Shown here piece after piece: positions 14,442-24,230 of a DNA stretch of 64,000 nt (position 1 is its first letter; every line of letters begins with the position of its first letter). Below the pieces are notes generated by a model. That model was not told where the DNA came from, made no database searches, and was given only the letters and a program-made list of their open reading frames with translations. The position numbers were made by a program, and so were the translations under genes. Source of the DNA: Flavobacteriaceae bacterium NBU2973 (GTDB lineage: Bacteria > Bacteroidota > Bacteroidia > Flavobacteriales > Flavobacteriaceae); NCBI GenBank assembly GCA_026162565.1, contig JAOEIQ010000008.1, positions 1 to 64,000 on the forward strand, written 5' to 3'.

Positions 14442-14933
14442 TTATTTTTTCTTCTTATAATTAAATTCACTTCTTTTTATCCACTCATCTTTTTGATTAA
14501 ATTGAACTTCTTTTTTAATTGAAAAAGTATCATTTCCTACAACATAAGTATATCTAATTAGTGCTTGCTTATTATCGTCTTTACCTTTTTTTTCTGTTTG
14601 TATTTTGATGTTACCACTTTTAAGGGTTTCTTTTAATATTACAGTATCATTATTTAATAGCATACCATCTTTGGCAATTTTAATTTTGTCTGAATTATTG
14701 GCTTTAGGTTCATTAGGGTAACTATTTTTAAGTATTAATCGGTATTTATTTTTACCCTGTTCTACAATTAAATTTGCTGGCATTGTAAACGGTTTATTGG
14801 TTTGATAGTCCAGATACGTGATGCTGCCTTCCCATTCACCAATTAATAATTTTAAGTCTTCTGGTAATACTTGAGATTGGGAATACACGTTTAAGGAAAA
14901 AATTAAAACTAAAAGCGATACTATAAATTTCAT
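14442..14933 (-). CDS. hypothetical exported protein, lipocalin-like (163 aa)
   Basis: Signal peptide MKFIVSLLVLIFSLNVYSQ. The mature part starts PEDLKLLIGEWEGSITYLDYQ, and the GEWEGSI pattern followed by repeated beta-strands is typical of lipocalin-like domains. No ligand can be named. It lies between the cassette array and htpG, and the terminator at 15023-15053 separates it from htpG, so it has its own promoter. The frame contains no odd features. Confidence 0.7.
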   Translation of the reverse strand: MKFIVSLLVLIFSLNVYSQSQVLPEDLKLLIGEWEGSITYLDYQTNKPFTMPANLIVEQGKNKYRLILKNSYPNEPKANNSDKIKIAKDGMLLNNDTVILKETLKSGNIKIQTEKKGKDDNKQALIRYTYVVGNDTFSIKKEVQFNQKDEWIKRSEFNYKKKK

Positions 14934-15022
14934 GGACGTTATTATTTAATTTATTGTGTTTTAAATGTAATCAATTTATTATAACCTCTAAAATAATACG
15001 TTCTTACAAATACCATGTAAAC

Positions 15023-15053
15023 AAAAAACCACTCTAAATTTGAGTGGTTTTTT
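15023..15053. terminator. rho-independent terminator of htpG
   Basis: AAAAAACCACTC, a 7-nt loop, then GAGTGGTTTTTT: a 12-bp stem with A and T runs on both sides. It lies 36 nt past the htpG stop on the minus strand. Confidence 0.85.
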
Positions 15054-15088
15054 TAATAATCTATTTTATTATTTAGTTCTATGAATAC

Positions 15089-16975
15089 TTACTTTAGTAT
15101 TTCATAACTACGCTTAATAAAGTTGGTAAGCTCTTCGCCTTTTAACAGGCCTTGCGATAAACGCGCTAAATCTAAACTCTGATTTATTAAACGTTCTTGT
15201 TTTTTCTTTGTTTTTGTGTTGAGTATTTCGCCAACTAACTCATGATTGGTATTAACTACCAAGTTGTACATTTCTGGCATATTACTCATGCCAAACATAC
15301 CACCTCCGCCAGTTGCTTGCATCTCTTTCATTCGACGCATAAACTCTGGTTGCGTGATCATAAATGGATTTGCATTACTATCCATAGCTTCTAGTTGTAC
15401 CATAAATTTTTCTGAAGAAATAACTTCTTTTAACAAGGCGTCTAATGCTGTTTTCTCCTCTTCAGATAATTTAGAAATCGTTGTGTCGTCCTTTTTAATT
15501 AAATTATCTATATGGTCTGCATCAACTCTTGCAAAAGAGATGTTCTCTTTAGTTGTTTCTAGTTTTTGCATTAAGTGGCTCACAATTGGTGAATCTAACA
15601 ACAGTACTTCGTAACCTTTACCTTTAGCAGCTTCAATGTAACTGTGCTGCTCATCTTTATTACTTGCGTACAAGATTACTAACTTATCATCCTTATCTGT
15701 TTGATTTGCTTTAATCTTATCGTATAATTCTTGATACGTGTAATACTTGCCATCTACAGTTGGATATAAGGCAAAGGCATCAGCTTTTTCGAAGAATTTT
15801 TCTTCAGAAAGCATTCCGTATTCAATAACAATTTTTATGTCATCCCATTTTGCTTCGAAATCTTCGCGATTGTTATTAAATAACGATTTTAACTTATCAG
15901 CTACTTTACGTGTAATGTATGAAGATATCTTTTTTACGGCACCATCAGCTTGCAGATAAGAACGTGATACATTTAACGGAATATCTGGTGAATCGATTAC
16001 ACCACGAAGCATCGTTAAAAATTCTGGTACGATACCTTCTACATTATCTGTAACAAATACTTGGTTTTGGTATAACTGAATTTTATCCTTCTGAATGTTT
16101 AAGTCATTCGTCATTTTTGGGAAGTATAAAATTCCTGTTAGGTTGAAAGGATAATCTACATTTAAATGAATATTAAATAGAGGCTCTTCAAATTGCATTG
16201 GATACAACTCTCTGTAGAAATTTTTATAATCATCATCTTCTAATTCTGTTGGTTGTTTGGTCCAAGCAGGATTTGGGTTATTAATGATGTTGTCTACTTC
16301 TTGTGTTGGAGCTGGATCCTCTTCTTTTGCATCTTCTGGCTTTGGAAGTGTTTCTGTTTTCATTCCAAATTTAATTGGAATAGGCATAAACTTATTATAC
16401 TTACTTAATAAAGCACTAATTCTAGAATCCTCTAAAAACTCGGTAGAATCTTCTGCGATATGAAGTATTATTTCAGTTCCTCTTTCGGTTTTATCTGCTT
16501 CAACTAAAGTAAATTCTGGAGATCCATCACAAGTCCAATGAGCAGCAGGTTCATCTTTATGAGATTTTGTAATAATCTCTACTTTATCTGCAACCATAAA
16601 AGCCGAATAAAATCCTAAACCAAAATGTCCAATAATTCCAGCATCTTTTGCAGAATCTTTGTACTTATCTAAAAACTCTTCGGCTCCAGAAAAGGCAACT
16701 TGGTTAATGTATTTTTCTACCTCTTCGGCAGTCATACCTAAACCTTGATCAATAATATGAAGCTTTTTACCATCTTTATCGATTTTAACTTCAATTTGAG
16801 GTGTACCATATTCTACTTTAGATTCGCCAATGCTTGTTAGATGCTTTAATTTTAAAGTAGCATCTGTGGCATTACTAATAAGCTCACGCAAAAATATTTC
16901 GTGATCACTGTATAAAAATTTCTTGATTAAAGGGAAAATGTTTTCTACTGAAACATTAATAGTTCCTTTTGCCAT
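15089..16975 (-). CDS. htpG: molecular chaperone HtpG (Hsp90)
   Basis: A 628-aa bacterial Hsp90, the ATP-driven chaperone dimer of the cytosol. The N-terminal GHKL ATPase domain holds the helix FLRELISNATDA and the ATP-lid elements IDQGLGMTAEEV and GHFGLGFYSAFMV. A middle domain follows (SRSYLQADGAVKKISSYI is the conserved segment with the catalytic Arg region). The C-terminal dimerisation domain has ANPFMITQPEFMRRMKEM and a Gly/Met-rich TGGGGMFGMSN insertion seen in Bacteroidota. The length is normal. A terminator follows. It stands alone on the minus strand. Confidence 0.97.
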   Translation of the reverse strand: MAKGTINVSVENIFPLIKKFLYSDHEIFLRELISNATDATLKLKHLTSIGESKVEYGTPQIEVKIDKDGKKLHIIDQGLGMTAEEVEKYINQVAFSGAEEFLDKYKDSAKDAGIIGHFGLGFYSAFMVADKVEIITKSHKDEPAAHWTCDGSPEFTLVEADKTERGTEIILHIAEDSTEFLEDSRISALLSKYNKFMPIPIKFGMKTETLPKPEDAKEEDPAPTQEVDNIINNPNPAWTKQPTELEDDDYKNFYRELYPMQFEEPLFNIHLNVDYPFNLTGILYFPKMTNDLNIQKDKIQLYQNQVFVTDNVEGIVPEFLTMLRGVIDSPDIPLNVSRSYLQADGAVKKISSYITRKVADKLKSLFNNNREDFEAKWDDIKIVIEYGMLSEEKFFEKADAFALYPTVDGKYYTYQELYDKIKANQTDKDDKLVILYASNKDEQHSYIEAAKGKGYEVLLLDSPIVSHLMQKLETTKENISFARVDADHIDNLIKKDDTTISKLSEEEKTALDALLKEVISSEKFMVQLEAMDSNANPFMITQPEFMRRMKEMQATGGGGMFGMSNMPEMYNLVVNTNHELVGEILNTKTKKKQERLINQSLDLARLSQGLLKGEELTNFIKRSYEILK

Positions 16976-16984
16976 AATGAGTAT

Positions 16985-17080
16985 TTTTTATGGTCACTTC
17001 GAGTGTTTCGAATGTATTCGAAATGTATCGAGAAGTTCTCGATGCTTCGACTTCGTCTCAACTCGAACTGACGAAATTTA
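16985..17080. repeat. TCGA-rich imperfect palindrome cluster
   Basis: Upstream of htpG the sequence holds repeated CTTCGAG, ATTCGAA and the dyad ATCGAGAA/TTCTCGAT, with GTCACTTCGAG and CTCGAACTGAC at its ends. This is the style of REP-like palindromes common in flavobacterial intergenic DNA. It lies where an htpG promoter would be expected. Confidence 0.5.
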
Positions 17081-17149
17081 TTAGTTTAATTTTACAGTTG
17101 ATATTAGGCAACAAAAATGCCAAGACATGTATTGTGACAACATGACATA

Positions 17150-17180
17150 AAAAAAGCCATTCGATTTAGAATGGCTTTTA
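17150..17180. terminator. rho-independent terminator of the S9 peptidase gene
   Basis: AAAAGCCATTC (17152-17162) pairs with GAATGGCTTTT (17169-17179). It lies 13 nt past the minus-strand stop at 17193. Confidence 0.8.
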
Positions 17181-17192
17181 ATTTAGGAAGGT

Positions 17193-19628
17193 TTAATCTT
17201 TTAGTGGTTGTTTTGGAGCATCAATCTCTTGCTTGCCTTTTAAATGTTTTTCTAACCATTGGTCTTGTTCCCAGAGCATGTGCATGATAGATTCTTTTGC
17301 TCTGTAACCATGACTCTCTTTTGGTAACATTACTAAACGTACTGGAGCACCTAAACCTTTTAAGGCGTTAAAATAACGTTCACTTTGTAAAGGATACGTT
17401 CCTGAATTATTATCAGCAACACCATGTATTAATAATAAAGGCGTTTTCATTTTATCGGCATGCATAAAAGGTGACATATTGTAGTAAATCTCTGGAGCAT
17501 CCCAATAACTACGTTCTTCACTCTGAAAACCAAAAGGCGTTAAGGTTCTATTATATGCACCACTTCTAGCAATACCAGCTGCAAACAAATTAGAATGCGA
17601 TAATAAATTGGCAGTCATAAATGCACCATAAGAGTGACCACCTACTGCTACTTTTTGTCTGTCTATATAACCTAAATCATCAACCGCATCAATGGCTGCT
17701 TTTCCGTTAGCAACCAATTGTGTTCTAAATGAATCGTTTGGTTCTTCACTGCCTTCTCCGACAATAGGGAAAGCTGCATCATCTAAAACAACATAACCTT
17801 TAGTTACCCAATAAATTGGTGAGCCCCAATAAGGATATACAAACTCGTTAGGGTTTGTAGTGCTTTGTGATGCGCTAGATTTATCTTTATACTCACGAGG
17901 ATAAGCCCATAAAATCATAGGATATTTTTCACCTTCCTTGTAATCTAGTGGTAAATATAAAGTACCTTCCAAATCTAAACCATCTTCTCGTTTGTAGTTT
18001 ATTACTCGTTTATTGACATTTTCGATACTTTTAAACGGATTTTCAAAAGCAGTAATAGCTCTTAAATCGTTTTTCTTTTTAATATTTCTGATATAATAGT
18101 TAGGGTATTCTTTTTGAGATTCAATACGCACAAGAATATCTCCTTTTTTCATATCTAATGCAGTATTCAAACTTTCAAGTTTATCTGTATATTCTGATTG
18201 GTATAAGCGTTCTGTTTTGTTGGTCTTGATGTTATATGAGTCAATAAAAGGGAATTGTCCTTCTTTAGAGAATCCTGCTCCCATTAAATACAATTCGTTA
18301 CCATTCATTTCTAGAGTGTAGCGACCATACTCATTTTTTGAGCTTACAAAATTTCCTGGGTCACTATAACGATCTTGATAATTACGGTCTGATATAATTT
18401 TAGCTTCTGCAGTTGATGGATTAAATAAATAACGTTTAGTATTTCGAGTATTCCACCAATAGTCATATGCAATTGCTGTACTATTATTTCCCCATTGAAT
18501 GCCAGAAAAGCGCTGTTCTGTTTTTAATAGTAATTTGGGTGTACCATTAAAAGGTGCATCAACCTGATAAACCGCATCTCTGTAATCGACTTCTACAGCA
18601 GGATCACCTTTATCTAAAGCTTCTGTCCAAACAAGCGTTGCTGGTTTATCATCTCTCCAAGACATATCTCGTTTACCTGTTCTTGTTGACATAAAACCTT
18701 TTGGTCGTACTTCATCTAAAGCTACTTCATTAACGGTCTTAATTTTTGAGCCTTTCATATCATATATTATACTTTCGCTCGGAAATCTTGTATAGGTCAC
18801 TAAATACGAGAATGGGCGTTTTATTTTTGTAACCATTATATAGTTTCCGTCAGGCGAAAAGCTAATGCCTCGATACATATCTGCCTCTAAAAAATCTTCA
18901 ATAGTACCATCTATAGACACTTTTTTAATTTCTGATCTTGCGAGTTGTTCGAAGTTAAATTCATCATTAGGAGTTTTTAATAAATCTTGGTAGGTTCTGT
19001 TTTGTGCTTTCTCTCCATCACTTACAGATACAGTTGGTCCTGTTGGAACAGCAATAGCAGTATCGATTAAAGGTTTTCTATCACTAGGTAACATTTTTAC
19101 TAAAAGACTTTTGTTGTCTTTAAACCAATTAATAGTACTACGCATATTAGCGTTTACGTTAGCATTAGTAAGCTTGGTTACTTTTGCTTCAGCAATATGT
19201 AATACCCAAACTTCAACACCTTGAGCAGTAGTATTTAAACAGGCAATCATCGATTCATCTGGAGACCAGCTAAAACCTGATAGTCTAGCATTTTCAGGCA
19301 AACCAGATACTTGAGTGGCATCAGTATCGTTAACTTTTTTTACTTTTAGATTGGTGTAATAATTTGTTCGGCTACCAATATTAGTCACAGGATTAATTCG
19401 TAAACCAGCTAAACGTAATTCGGTTTCAGACAGTTCGGCAATAGATTTATATTGATTTCTGTAGAGTAAAACCATGTGTTCTCCTTTACTATCGATTTGT
19501 ACGCCAGGCGCTAAATCTACATCAGCGAGTTCTAGTATTTCTTCAGAGGGTTGTTGGTATTTTAAACTTTGTTGAGCATGACTATTAAGGATAAATAAAA
19601 ATGCAAATAGTTTGATTAGTGTTTTCAT
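17193..19628 (-). CDS. S9 family (prolyl-oligopeptidase-type) serine peptidase
   Basis: An 811-aa exported peptidase. The signal peptide is MKTLIKLFAFLFILNSHAQ. Residues of about 30-550 are a beta-propeller with TolB/WD-like blades (LSGFSWSPDESMIACLN, GISFSPDGNYIMVTK). The C-terminal alpha/beta-hydrolase carries the nucleophile in GGHSYGAFM, the acid in HGVADNNSG and the His in ESHGYR. Members cleave short peptides after proline or similar residues. It is probably periplasmic and used in peptide nutrition. It is transcribed alone, divergent from the FabH-type gene. Confidence 0.92.
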   Translation of the reverse strand: MKTLIKLFAFLFILNSHAQQSLKYQQPSEEILELADVDLAPGVQIDSKGEHMVLLYRNQYKSIAELSETELRLAGLRINPVTNIGSRTNYYTNLKVKKVNDTDATQVSGLPENARLSGFSWSPDESMIACLNTTAQGVEVWVLHIAEAKVTKLTNANVNANMRSTINWFKDNKSLLVKMLPSDRKPLIDTAIAVPTGPTVSVSDGEKAQNRTYQDLLKTPNDEFNFEQLARSEIKKVSIDGTIEDFLEADMYRGISFSPDGNYIMVTKIKRPFSYLVTYTRFPSESIIYDMKGSKIKTVNEVALDEVRPKGFMSTRTGKRDMSWRDDKPATLVWTEALDKGDPAVEVDYRDAVYQVDAPFNGTPKLLLKTEQRFSGIQWGNNSTAIAYDYWWNTRNTKRYLFNPSTAEAKIISDRNYQDRYSDPGNFVSSKNEYGRYTLEMNGNELYLMGAGFSKEGQFPFIDSYNIKTNKTERLYQSEYTDKLESLNTALDMKKGDILVRIESQKEYPNYYIRNIKKKNDLRAITAFENPFKSIENVNKRVINYKREDGLDLEGTLYLPLDYKEGEKYPMILWAYPREYKDKSSASQSTTNPNEFVYPYWGSPIYWVTKGYVVLDDAAFPIVGEGSEEPNDSFRTQLVANGKAAIDAVDDLGYIDRQKVAVGGHSYGAFMTANLLSHSNLFAAGIARSGAYNRTLTPFGFQSEERSYWDAPEIYYNMSPFMHADKMKTPLLLIHGVADNNSGTYPLQSERYFNALKGLGAPVRLVMLPKESHGYRAKESIMHMLWEQDQWLEKHLKGKQEIDAPKQPLKD

Positions 19629-19758
19629 GATAATTGCTAATTAATTTGAGCTTGAAGGTACTCAAAATTAAAACTTGAAAATGTGATAGAGTTGTTAAAA
19701 TTAACACTAGTTATTATGCATGCATAACGAATTAGAATAGCAATTCAGCTTTAATAGT

Positions 19759-19766
19759 TAAATTTG
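19759..19766 (+). promoter_or_regulatory. Bacteroidota -7 box upstream of the ketosynthase gene
   Basis: TAAATTTG fits the TAnnTTTG consensus and lies 20 nt upstream of the ATG at 19786. No good -33 TTG is seen at the expected distance. Confidence 0.4.
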
Positions 19767-19785
19767 CTCTTTCTAAATTAAGTAT

Positions 19786-20796
19786 ATGTACAATTCAAAA
19801 ATAATAGGTTTAGGGTATTACACTCCAGATAATGTTGTTACTAATGATGATCTATCTAAAATGATGGATACTAATGATGAATGGATTACCGAAAGAACTG
19901 GAATTAAAGAACGTCGCTGGGTGAAACCTGGTTCTGGAGATACTACTGCAACAATGGGAGTAAAAGCTGCCAAAATTGCTATTGAACGAGCCGGAATTGA
20001 TAAAGATGATATAGATTTTATAATTTTTGCAACCTTAAGTCCTGATATGTATTTCCCTGGTCCAGGAGTACAAGTACAACATGCTTTAGATATAAAAACA
20101 GTTGGCGCTTTAGATGTTCGTAATCAGTGTTCTGGATTTGTATATGCTTTATCTGTAGCAGATAATTTTATTAAAACTGGAATGTACAAAAATATTCTAG
20201 TTATTGGTAGTGAACTACATTCTCATGGTTTAGATAAAACAACAAGAGGTAGAGGCGTAACAGTTATTTTTGGAGATGGAGCAGGAGCTGCCGTTTTAAC
20301 AAGAGAGGAAGATACCAGTAAAGGTATTTTATCGACGCACTTACATTCTCAAGGAGAGCATGCTGAAGAATTAGTTTTAGTTGCACCAGGAATGGGAAAA
20401 CGTTGGGTAAACGATATTATTGCTGAAAACGACCCAAATGATGAAAGTTATTTTCCGTATATGAATGGACAATTTGTATTTAAAAATGCTGTTGTTCGTT
20501 TTAGTGAGGTTATTATGGAAGGTCTCATGACAAATAGTTTGCAAGTTGATGATATAGATATGTTGATTCCACATCAAGCGAATTTGCGAATTGCACAATT
20601 TATACAACGTAAGTTTAAATTAGAAGATCATCAGGTATTTAATAACATTCAGAAATATGGAAATACCACTGCTGCATCTATCCCAATTGCTTTAACTGAA
20701 GCGTGGGAAGAAGGCAAGATCAAAGAAGGTGATACAGTTGTACTAGCTGCCTTTGGTAGTGGTTTTACTTGGGGAAGTGTAATAATGAAATGGTAA
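19786..20796 (+). CDS. fabH: 3-oxoacyl-ACP synthase III family protein
   Basis: A 336-aa thiolase-fold ketosynthase III. The catalytic triad is visible: Cys115 (NQCSGFVYAL), His263 (IPHQANLRI) and Asn293 (YGNTTAASIP). The C-terminal motif is FGSGFTWGS. FabH condenses acetyl-CoA with malonyl-ACP to start fatty-acid synthesis. Flavobacteria often carry more than one KAS III; this gene stands alone, not beside rpmF/plsX, so it could be a secondary copy with another primer substrate. It is read divergently from the S9 peptidase. Confidence 0.88.
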   Translation: MYNSKIIGLGYYTPDNVVTNDDLSKMMDTNDEWITERTGIKERRWVKPGSGDTTATMGVKAAKIAIERAGIDKDDIDFIIFATLSPDMYFPGPGVQVQHALDIKTVGALDVRNQCSGFVYALSVADNFIKTGMYKNILVIGSELHSHGLDKTTRGRGVTVIFGDGAGAAVLTREEDTSKGILSTHLHSQGEHAEELVLVAPGMGKRWVNDIIAENDPNDESYFPYMNGQFVFKNAVVRFSEVIMEGLMTNSLQVDDIDMLIPHQANLRIAQFIQRKFKLEDHQVFNNIQKYGNTTAASIPIALTEAWEEGKIKEGDTVVLAAFGSGFTWGSVIMKW

Positions 20797-20809
20797 TTAA
20801 TTTCTACTC

Positions 20810-20880
20810 TTACATTGAGCTGGACAGTGAGGTGTCACACAGAGCTTGTCGACGTGTTCTCGAAACTGGACGAAATGAAG
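20810..20880. repeat. 70-bp dispersed repeat, copy 1
   Basis: Begins TTACATTGAGCTGGACAG and ends CGAAATGAAG. It matches 62477-62546 nearly base for base (a C/T change, a one-base indel and an A/T change). The sequence TTGAGCTTGTCGAAATG-like core is a known kind of flavobacterial intergenic repeat. Confidence 0.75.
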
Positions 20881-20997
20881 GTTGGAATCTCATAAAGTTA
20901 CTTTATTGAATAAGAATAATTAAGGATAAAATTCTTACGAAAAGTTTATAAATAATAGAAGAAAGGTTAATATAAACTCATAAATTTGAAATCATAG

Positions 20998-21017
20998 ATT
21001 CCTGTTTTCACAGGAAT
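20998..21017. repeat. ATTCC-type palindrome
   Basis: ATTCCTGT, TTTC, ACAGGAAT. One of five short palindromes of this type in the window. Confidence 0.6.
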
Positions 21018-21026
21018 TCAAGAAAA

Positions 21027-21053
21027 AAGCCAAGACGAAGAATGTCTTGGCTT
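21027..21053. terminator. bidirectional terminator
   Basis: AAGCCAAGAC (21027-21036) pairs with GTCTTGGCTT (21044-21053), with an A run before and T residues after. It probably ends transcription of the ketosynthase gene. Confidence 0.75.
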
Positions 21054-21164
21054 TTCTGCTATTAACCAACATTAACATTTTACCAAAATGTTTACACTAT
21101 ATAAGACGTAAACTTTGTTGTTTTATTACTTGCTTTAACACTTTTTAACCAACTTTAACATTTT

Positions 21165-21184
21165 ATTCCCACGAAAGTGGGAAT
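21165..21184. repeat. ATTCCC-type palindrome
   Basis: ATTCCCAC, GAAA, GTGGGAAT: a perfect 8-bp stem. It is a relative of the ATTCCTG palindromes. Confidence 0.6.
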
Positions 21185-21192
21185 CTAAAACA

Positions 21193-21222
21193 AAAACCCG
21201 AAGCAGTGACACTTCGGGTTTT
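21193..21222. terminator. terminator of the outer-membrane receptor gene
   Basis: AAAACCCGAAG (21193-21203) pairs with CTTCGGGTTTT (21212-21222); it lies 71 nt past the minus-strand stop at 21294 and could work in both directions. Confidence 0.75.
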
Positions 21223-21293
21223 CTTATTAATAACCATACATTAACACTAACCATCAACTATTATGTAAGGGTTATTAACTTTAAATTTAGTTG

Positions 21294-23765
21294 TTAGAAT
21301 AAACCTCCACTACCAGATTTTACATCATTATCACGACGTTTACGAGATTTTGCTCTATATTTTCCACCACCAAATCTGTATGATAATCCAGCAAAAATGG
21401 TTCGACTTTCCCAATTAAAATCACCACGTTGGGCAAAAGGTCTGTCGCCTTCAAACTTAAATTGCATCGTATTAAAAATGTCATTAAAGTTTAAGCTAAA
21501 TGTGGCACGACCTTCTTCTAAAAAGCTGTAACGCATGCCAGTATTAACAAAAACAAATGGATCTTGTGTAAACTGAACGCCTTTATTTCTACCTCTGTAT
21601 AAAGTAAATAGAGAGAATGATAGCGATTTACTAGCTTTAAAATTATTGAATAATCTAAAGTTCCAAACAACGTTGTCTACGCTTAACGATTCTGTTTGTA
21701 TATCATCTACTGTAGCAACATTAGTAGGTACAGTTAGACGTTCGGTTATACTTTTTTGAGTTTGGGCATATAAATCAAAACTTCCATTTAAATTCCACCA
21801 TTTAGTTGGTCTGTAATTAGAATTTAACTCAATACCATAAGCAGTTGTATTATCAAAATTATCAAAAGTTAAAATAATTCTGTTTAAATCTGCTCTATCT
21901 ACAAATACAGCACGATTTATCTCATCTTCAATAACTCTAAAAAATACACCTCCTGTAATACTACCTTTTTCTAACTGTCTTGTGTAGTTTACTTCTACAG
22001 AGTTTGTAAACTGTGGCTCTAAAGCTTGATTTCCAAATGATGATATTAAAGGTGTGTTCCATTCTGGTAGAGGGTTTACTTGACCTACGCCAGGACGATC
22101 TACACGTCTGCTATAACTAAACTGATACGAGTTTTTATCAGAAGGTGTGTAGGTTACAAAAGCAGAAGGGTACACTTGAACGTAATCGTTTTCAAATGGA
22201 ATGTCTATCGCATTATTAGTATCTAAATTTAATTGAGTAGCATCTGCTGTAACATCAACAGTTTCTGCTCTTAAACCAAATTGGTAAGACCATTTATCTA
22301 CTTTTTTTCCATAGGTAGCGTAAGCAGAATAGATATTTCTAGAATAGTCAAAGTTTATTAAACTAGGAAATGGTGTTCCAAATTCGTCACGAAGTCTTGC
22401 ATCAGAAAGGTATTCAATATCATTATTAAACAATCTTGCTTGTAACCCTAATTCAAGTTTTGCTTCATCAGATAATGGATTAACATAATCTAAATTAATG
22501 GTTGTTCTATCACGTTCAGTAGTATTATCTTCAAAAAAGTTGGGTTGAATATTAAATATATTATCTGTTAGTAAATCGCCATCGTATACATTATAATCTA
22601 CTTCTAATTCAATATTATGGCCTTCTTTGTCAAAATCTAACTTATAATTAAAATTATATTGTTGAGACATATTCTCATTTTCATTTTCAAAATTTTGAAT
22701 TAAGTTATTTGTTGGATCTGTAAATAATACGCGAGTTATTCCAGTGGTATTTCCATCAAATAGGTTTTGATTTGTAAATAGCGATAAGGTGTTTTTATCA
22801 TTTAAATAATAATCTAATCCAACTTTATATAGATGTGATTGTCCTCTGTCAAAAAAGTTAAATAGCTGTTTAGAATCATCATTAGTTCTTCTAATATTTC
22901 CGTAATTTTCATTTCGGTTAATATTGTTACTATAATTACCATAGAAATTAAACTTTCCGTTTCGGTAATTCATATCAATACCACTATTAAATTTTGGATT
23001 GTCTTGGTAGGCTAAACCTAAATTTAGATTACCATTAAAACCTACCATGGTATTTTTATGTAATACAATATTGATAATTCCACTTAACCCTTCAGGATTA
23101 TATTTAGCAGACGGATTGGTAATAAGCTCAATGCTCTTAATAGAAGTTGAAGGAATTTGTTTTAATAATTGAGCTGCTGGTATGTTAGATAATTTTCCAT
23201 CTACCATAACTTGCACATTTTGATTACCTCGCAAACTAATATCACCTGTTTGTTGATCTACAGTAACAGAGGGTAAATTATTCATAATATCACTGGCAGT
23301 TGGACCACTAGTAGTTAAGTCTTTACCAACTGTAATAACTTTTCTGTCTACTTTTTGCTGAATGGTAGAGACTTCGGCTACAACTGTAACTTCGTCTAAT
23401 CCTTCGGCAGATTCTTCAAGTCTTATATCTCCTAAATCTACTTTGTAGTTGCCGTTACCTATTGTAACTTCTGTGTCAATAGTTTTAAATCCAATGTATT
23501 GTACTGATACAGTTATTTTTCCTTCAGGGATTTTTTCAATTTTAAAATTACCATCATCTAGGGTAATGCCTCCAGTAATAGTTTCTCCTTTATCATTTTT
23601 AATAATGACATTTACATAAGGTAAGGGTTCGTTTAAATTTGCGTCTAAAACTCTACCAGATATAGTTCCTGTTCTGGGTTCTGGATCTGTATGTAATAAA
23701 TTTGAATTGTTTGCTTGTAAGGATATAGAAATTAATAACAAGCATAGCGAAATGATTTGTTTCAT
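21294..23765 (-). CDS. outer-membrane beta-barrel protein, TonB-dependent-receptor-like
   Basis: An 823-aa outer-membrane protein. The signal peptide is MKQIISLCLLLISISLQA. Residues of about 35-115 form a carboxypeptidase-regulatory-like beta-sandwich (GTISGRVLDANLNEPLPYVN). A plug-like domain follows (SDIMNNLPSVTVDQQTGDIS, VMVDGKLSNIPAAQLLKQIP, YNPEGLSGIINIVL). The remainder is a barrel that matches the 'outer membrane protein beta-barrel family' of Bacteroidota rather than a classical SusC. It ends in a basic, Gly/Ser-rich tail. The ligand is unknown. It is transcribed alone. Confidence 0.9.
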   Translation of the reverse strand: MKQIISLCLLLISISLQANNSNLLHTDPEPRTGTISGRVLDANLNEPLPYVNVIIKNDKGETITGGITLDDGNFKIEKIPEGKITVSVQYIGFKTIDTEVTIGNGNYKVDLGDIRLEESAEGLDEVTVVAEVSTIQQKVDRKVITVGKDLTTSGPTASDIMNNLPSVTVDQQTGDISLRGNQNVQVMVDGKLSNIPAAQLLKQIPSTSIKSIELITNPSAKYNPEGLSGIINIVLHKNTMVGFNGNLNLGLAYQDNPKFNSGIDMNYRNGKFNFYGNYSNNINRNENYGNIRRTNDDSKQLFNFFDRGQSHLYKVGLDYYLNDKNTLSLFTNQNLFDGNTTGITRVLFTDPTNNLIQNFENENENMSQQYNFNYKLDFDKEGHNIELEVDYNVYDGDLLTDNIFNIQPNFFEDNTTERDRTTINLDYVNPLSDEAKLELGLQARLFNNDIEYLSDARLRDEFGTPFPSLINFDYSRNIYSAYATYGKKVDKWSYQFGLRAETVDVTADATQLNLDTNNAIDIPFENDYVQVYPSAFVTYTPSDKNSYQFSYSRRVDRPGVGQVNPLPEWNTPLISSFGNQALEPQFTNSVEVNYTRQLEKGSITGGVFFRVIEDEINRAVFVDRADLNRIILTFDNFDNTTAYGIELNSNYRPTKWWNLNGSFDLYAQTQKSITERLTVPTNVATVDDIQTESLSVDNVVWNFRLFNNFKASKSLSFSLFTLYRGRNKGVQFTQDPFVFVNTGMRYSFLEEGRATFSLNFNDIFNTMQFKFEGDRPFAQRGDFNWESRTIFAGLSYRFGGGKYRAKSRKRRDNDVKSGSGGLF

Positions 23766-23867
23766 TTTTTGATTGATTGATTTAATTTTTTGGTTGATTA
23801 TAAATGATAGACGCTTAAATTTGTGTTATGTTACTTACTTTAACAATTCTTAACACCACTTTAACAT

Positions 23868-24230
23868 ATGACTAATAAAACACTTGTTTTTGGAGCTTCA
23901 CTAAAAGAAGAGAGATACTCTAATATGGCTATTAAAAGATTGATTAATTCTAATCATGAAGTAGTAGCTTATGGACTTCGAGAAGGAGATGTTGCAGGAG
24001 TTGAAATAGATACAGAACTTGTTCAATATCAAGATTTGCATACAGTAACTTTATATCTCAATCCTCAAAGGCAAATAGCGTTTTATGATTATTTAGTCAA
24101 CCTTAAACCTAAACGTATAATCTTTAATCCAGGAACAGAGAATCCTGAATTCTATAAAATTTTAAGAGATAATACTATTGATTTTGAAATTGCTTGTACC
24201 TTGGTTTTATTAAGTACTAATCAATACTAG
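23868..24230 (+). CDS. CoA-binding domain protein
   Basis: A 120-aa single Rossmann domain of the CoA-binding family (YccU type). It starts with KTLVFGASLKEERYSNMAI, in which the Gly/Ala/Ser turn would hold the nucleotide, and has RIIFNPGTENPEF near the end. It probably binds CoA or an acyl-CoA; the role in the cell is not established for the family. Its 3' end overlaps the convergent symporter gene by 14 nt. Confidence 0.85.
   Translation: MTNKTLVFGASLKEERYSNMAIKRLINSNHEVVAYGLREGDVAGVEIDTELVQYQDLHTVTLYLNPQRQIAFYDYLVNLKPKRIIFNPGTENPEFYKILRDNTIDFEIACTLVLLSTNQY

Larger units (their letters stand above)
20797..21293. other. intergenic region with repeats and terminators
   Basis: About 500 bp without a gene. 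In order it holds a 71-bp repeat (20810-20880), an ATTCCTGT/ACAGGAAT palindrome (20998-21017), a terminator (21027-21053), an ATTCCCAC/GTGGGAAT palindrome (21165-21184) and a second terminator (21193-21222). Two short motifs of the form TTAACATT...AACACT recur between them. Confidence 0.7.
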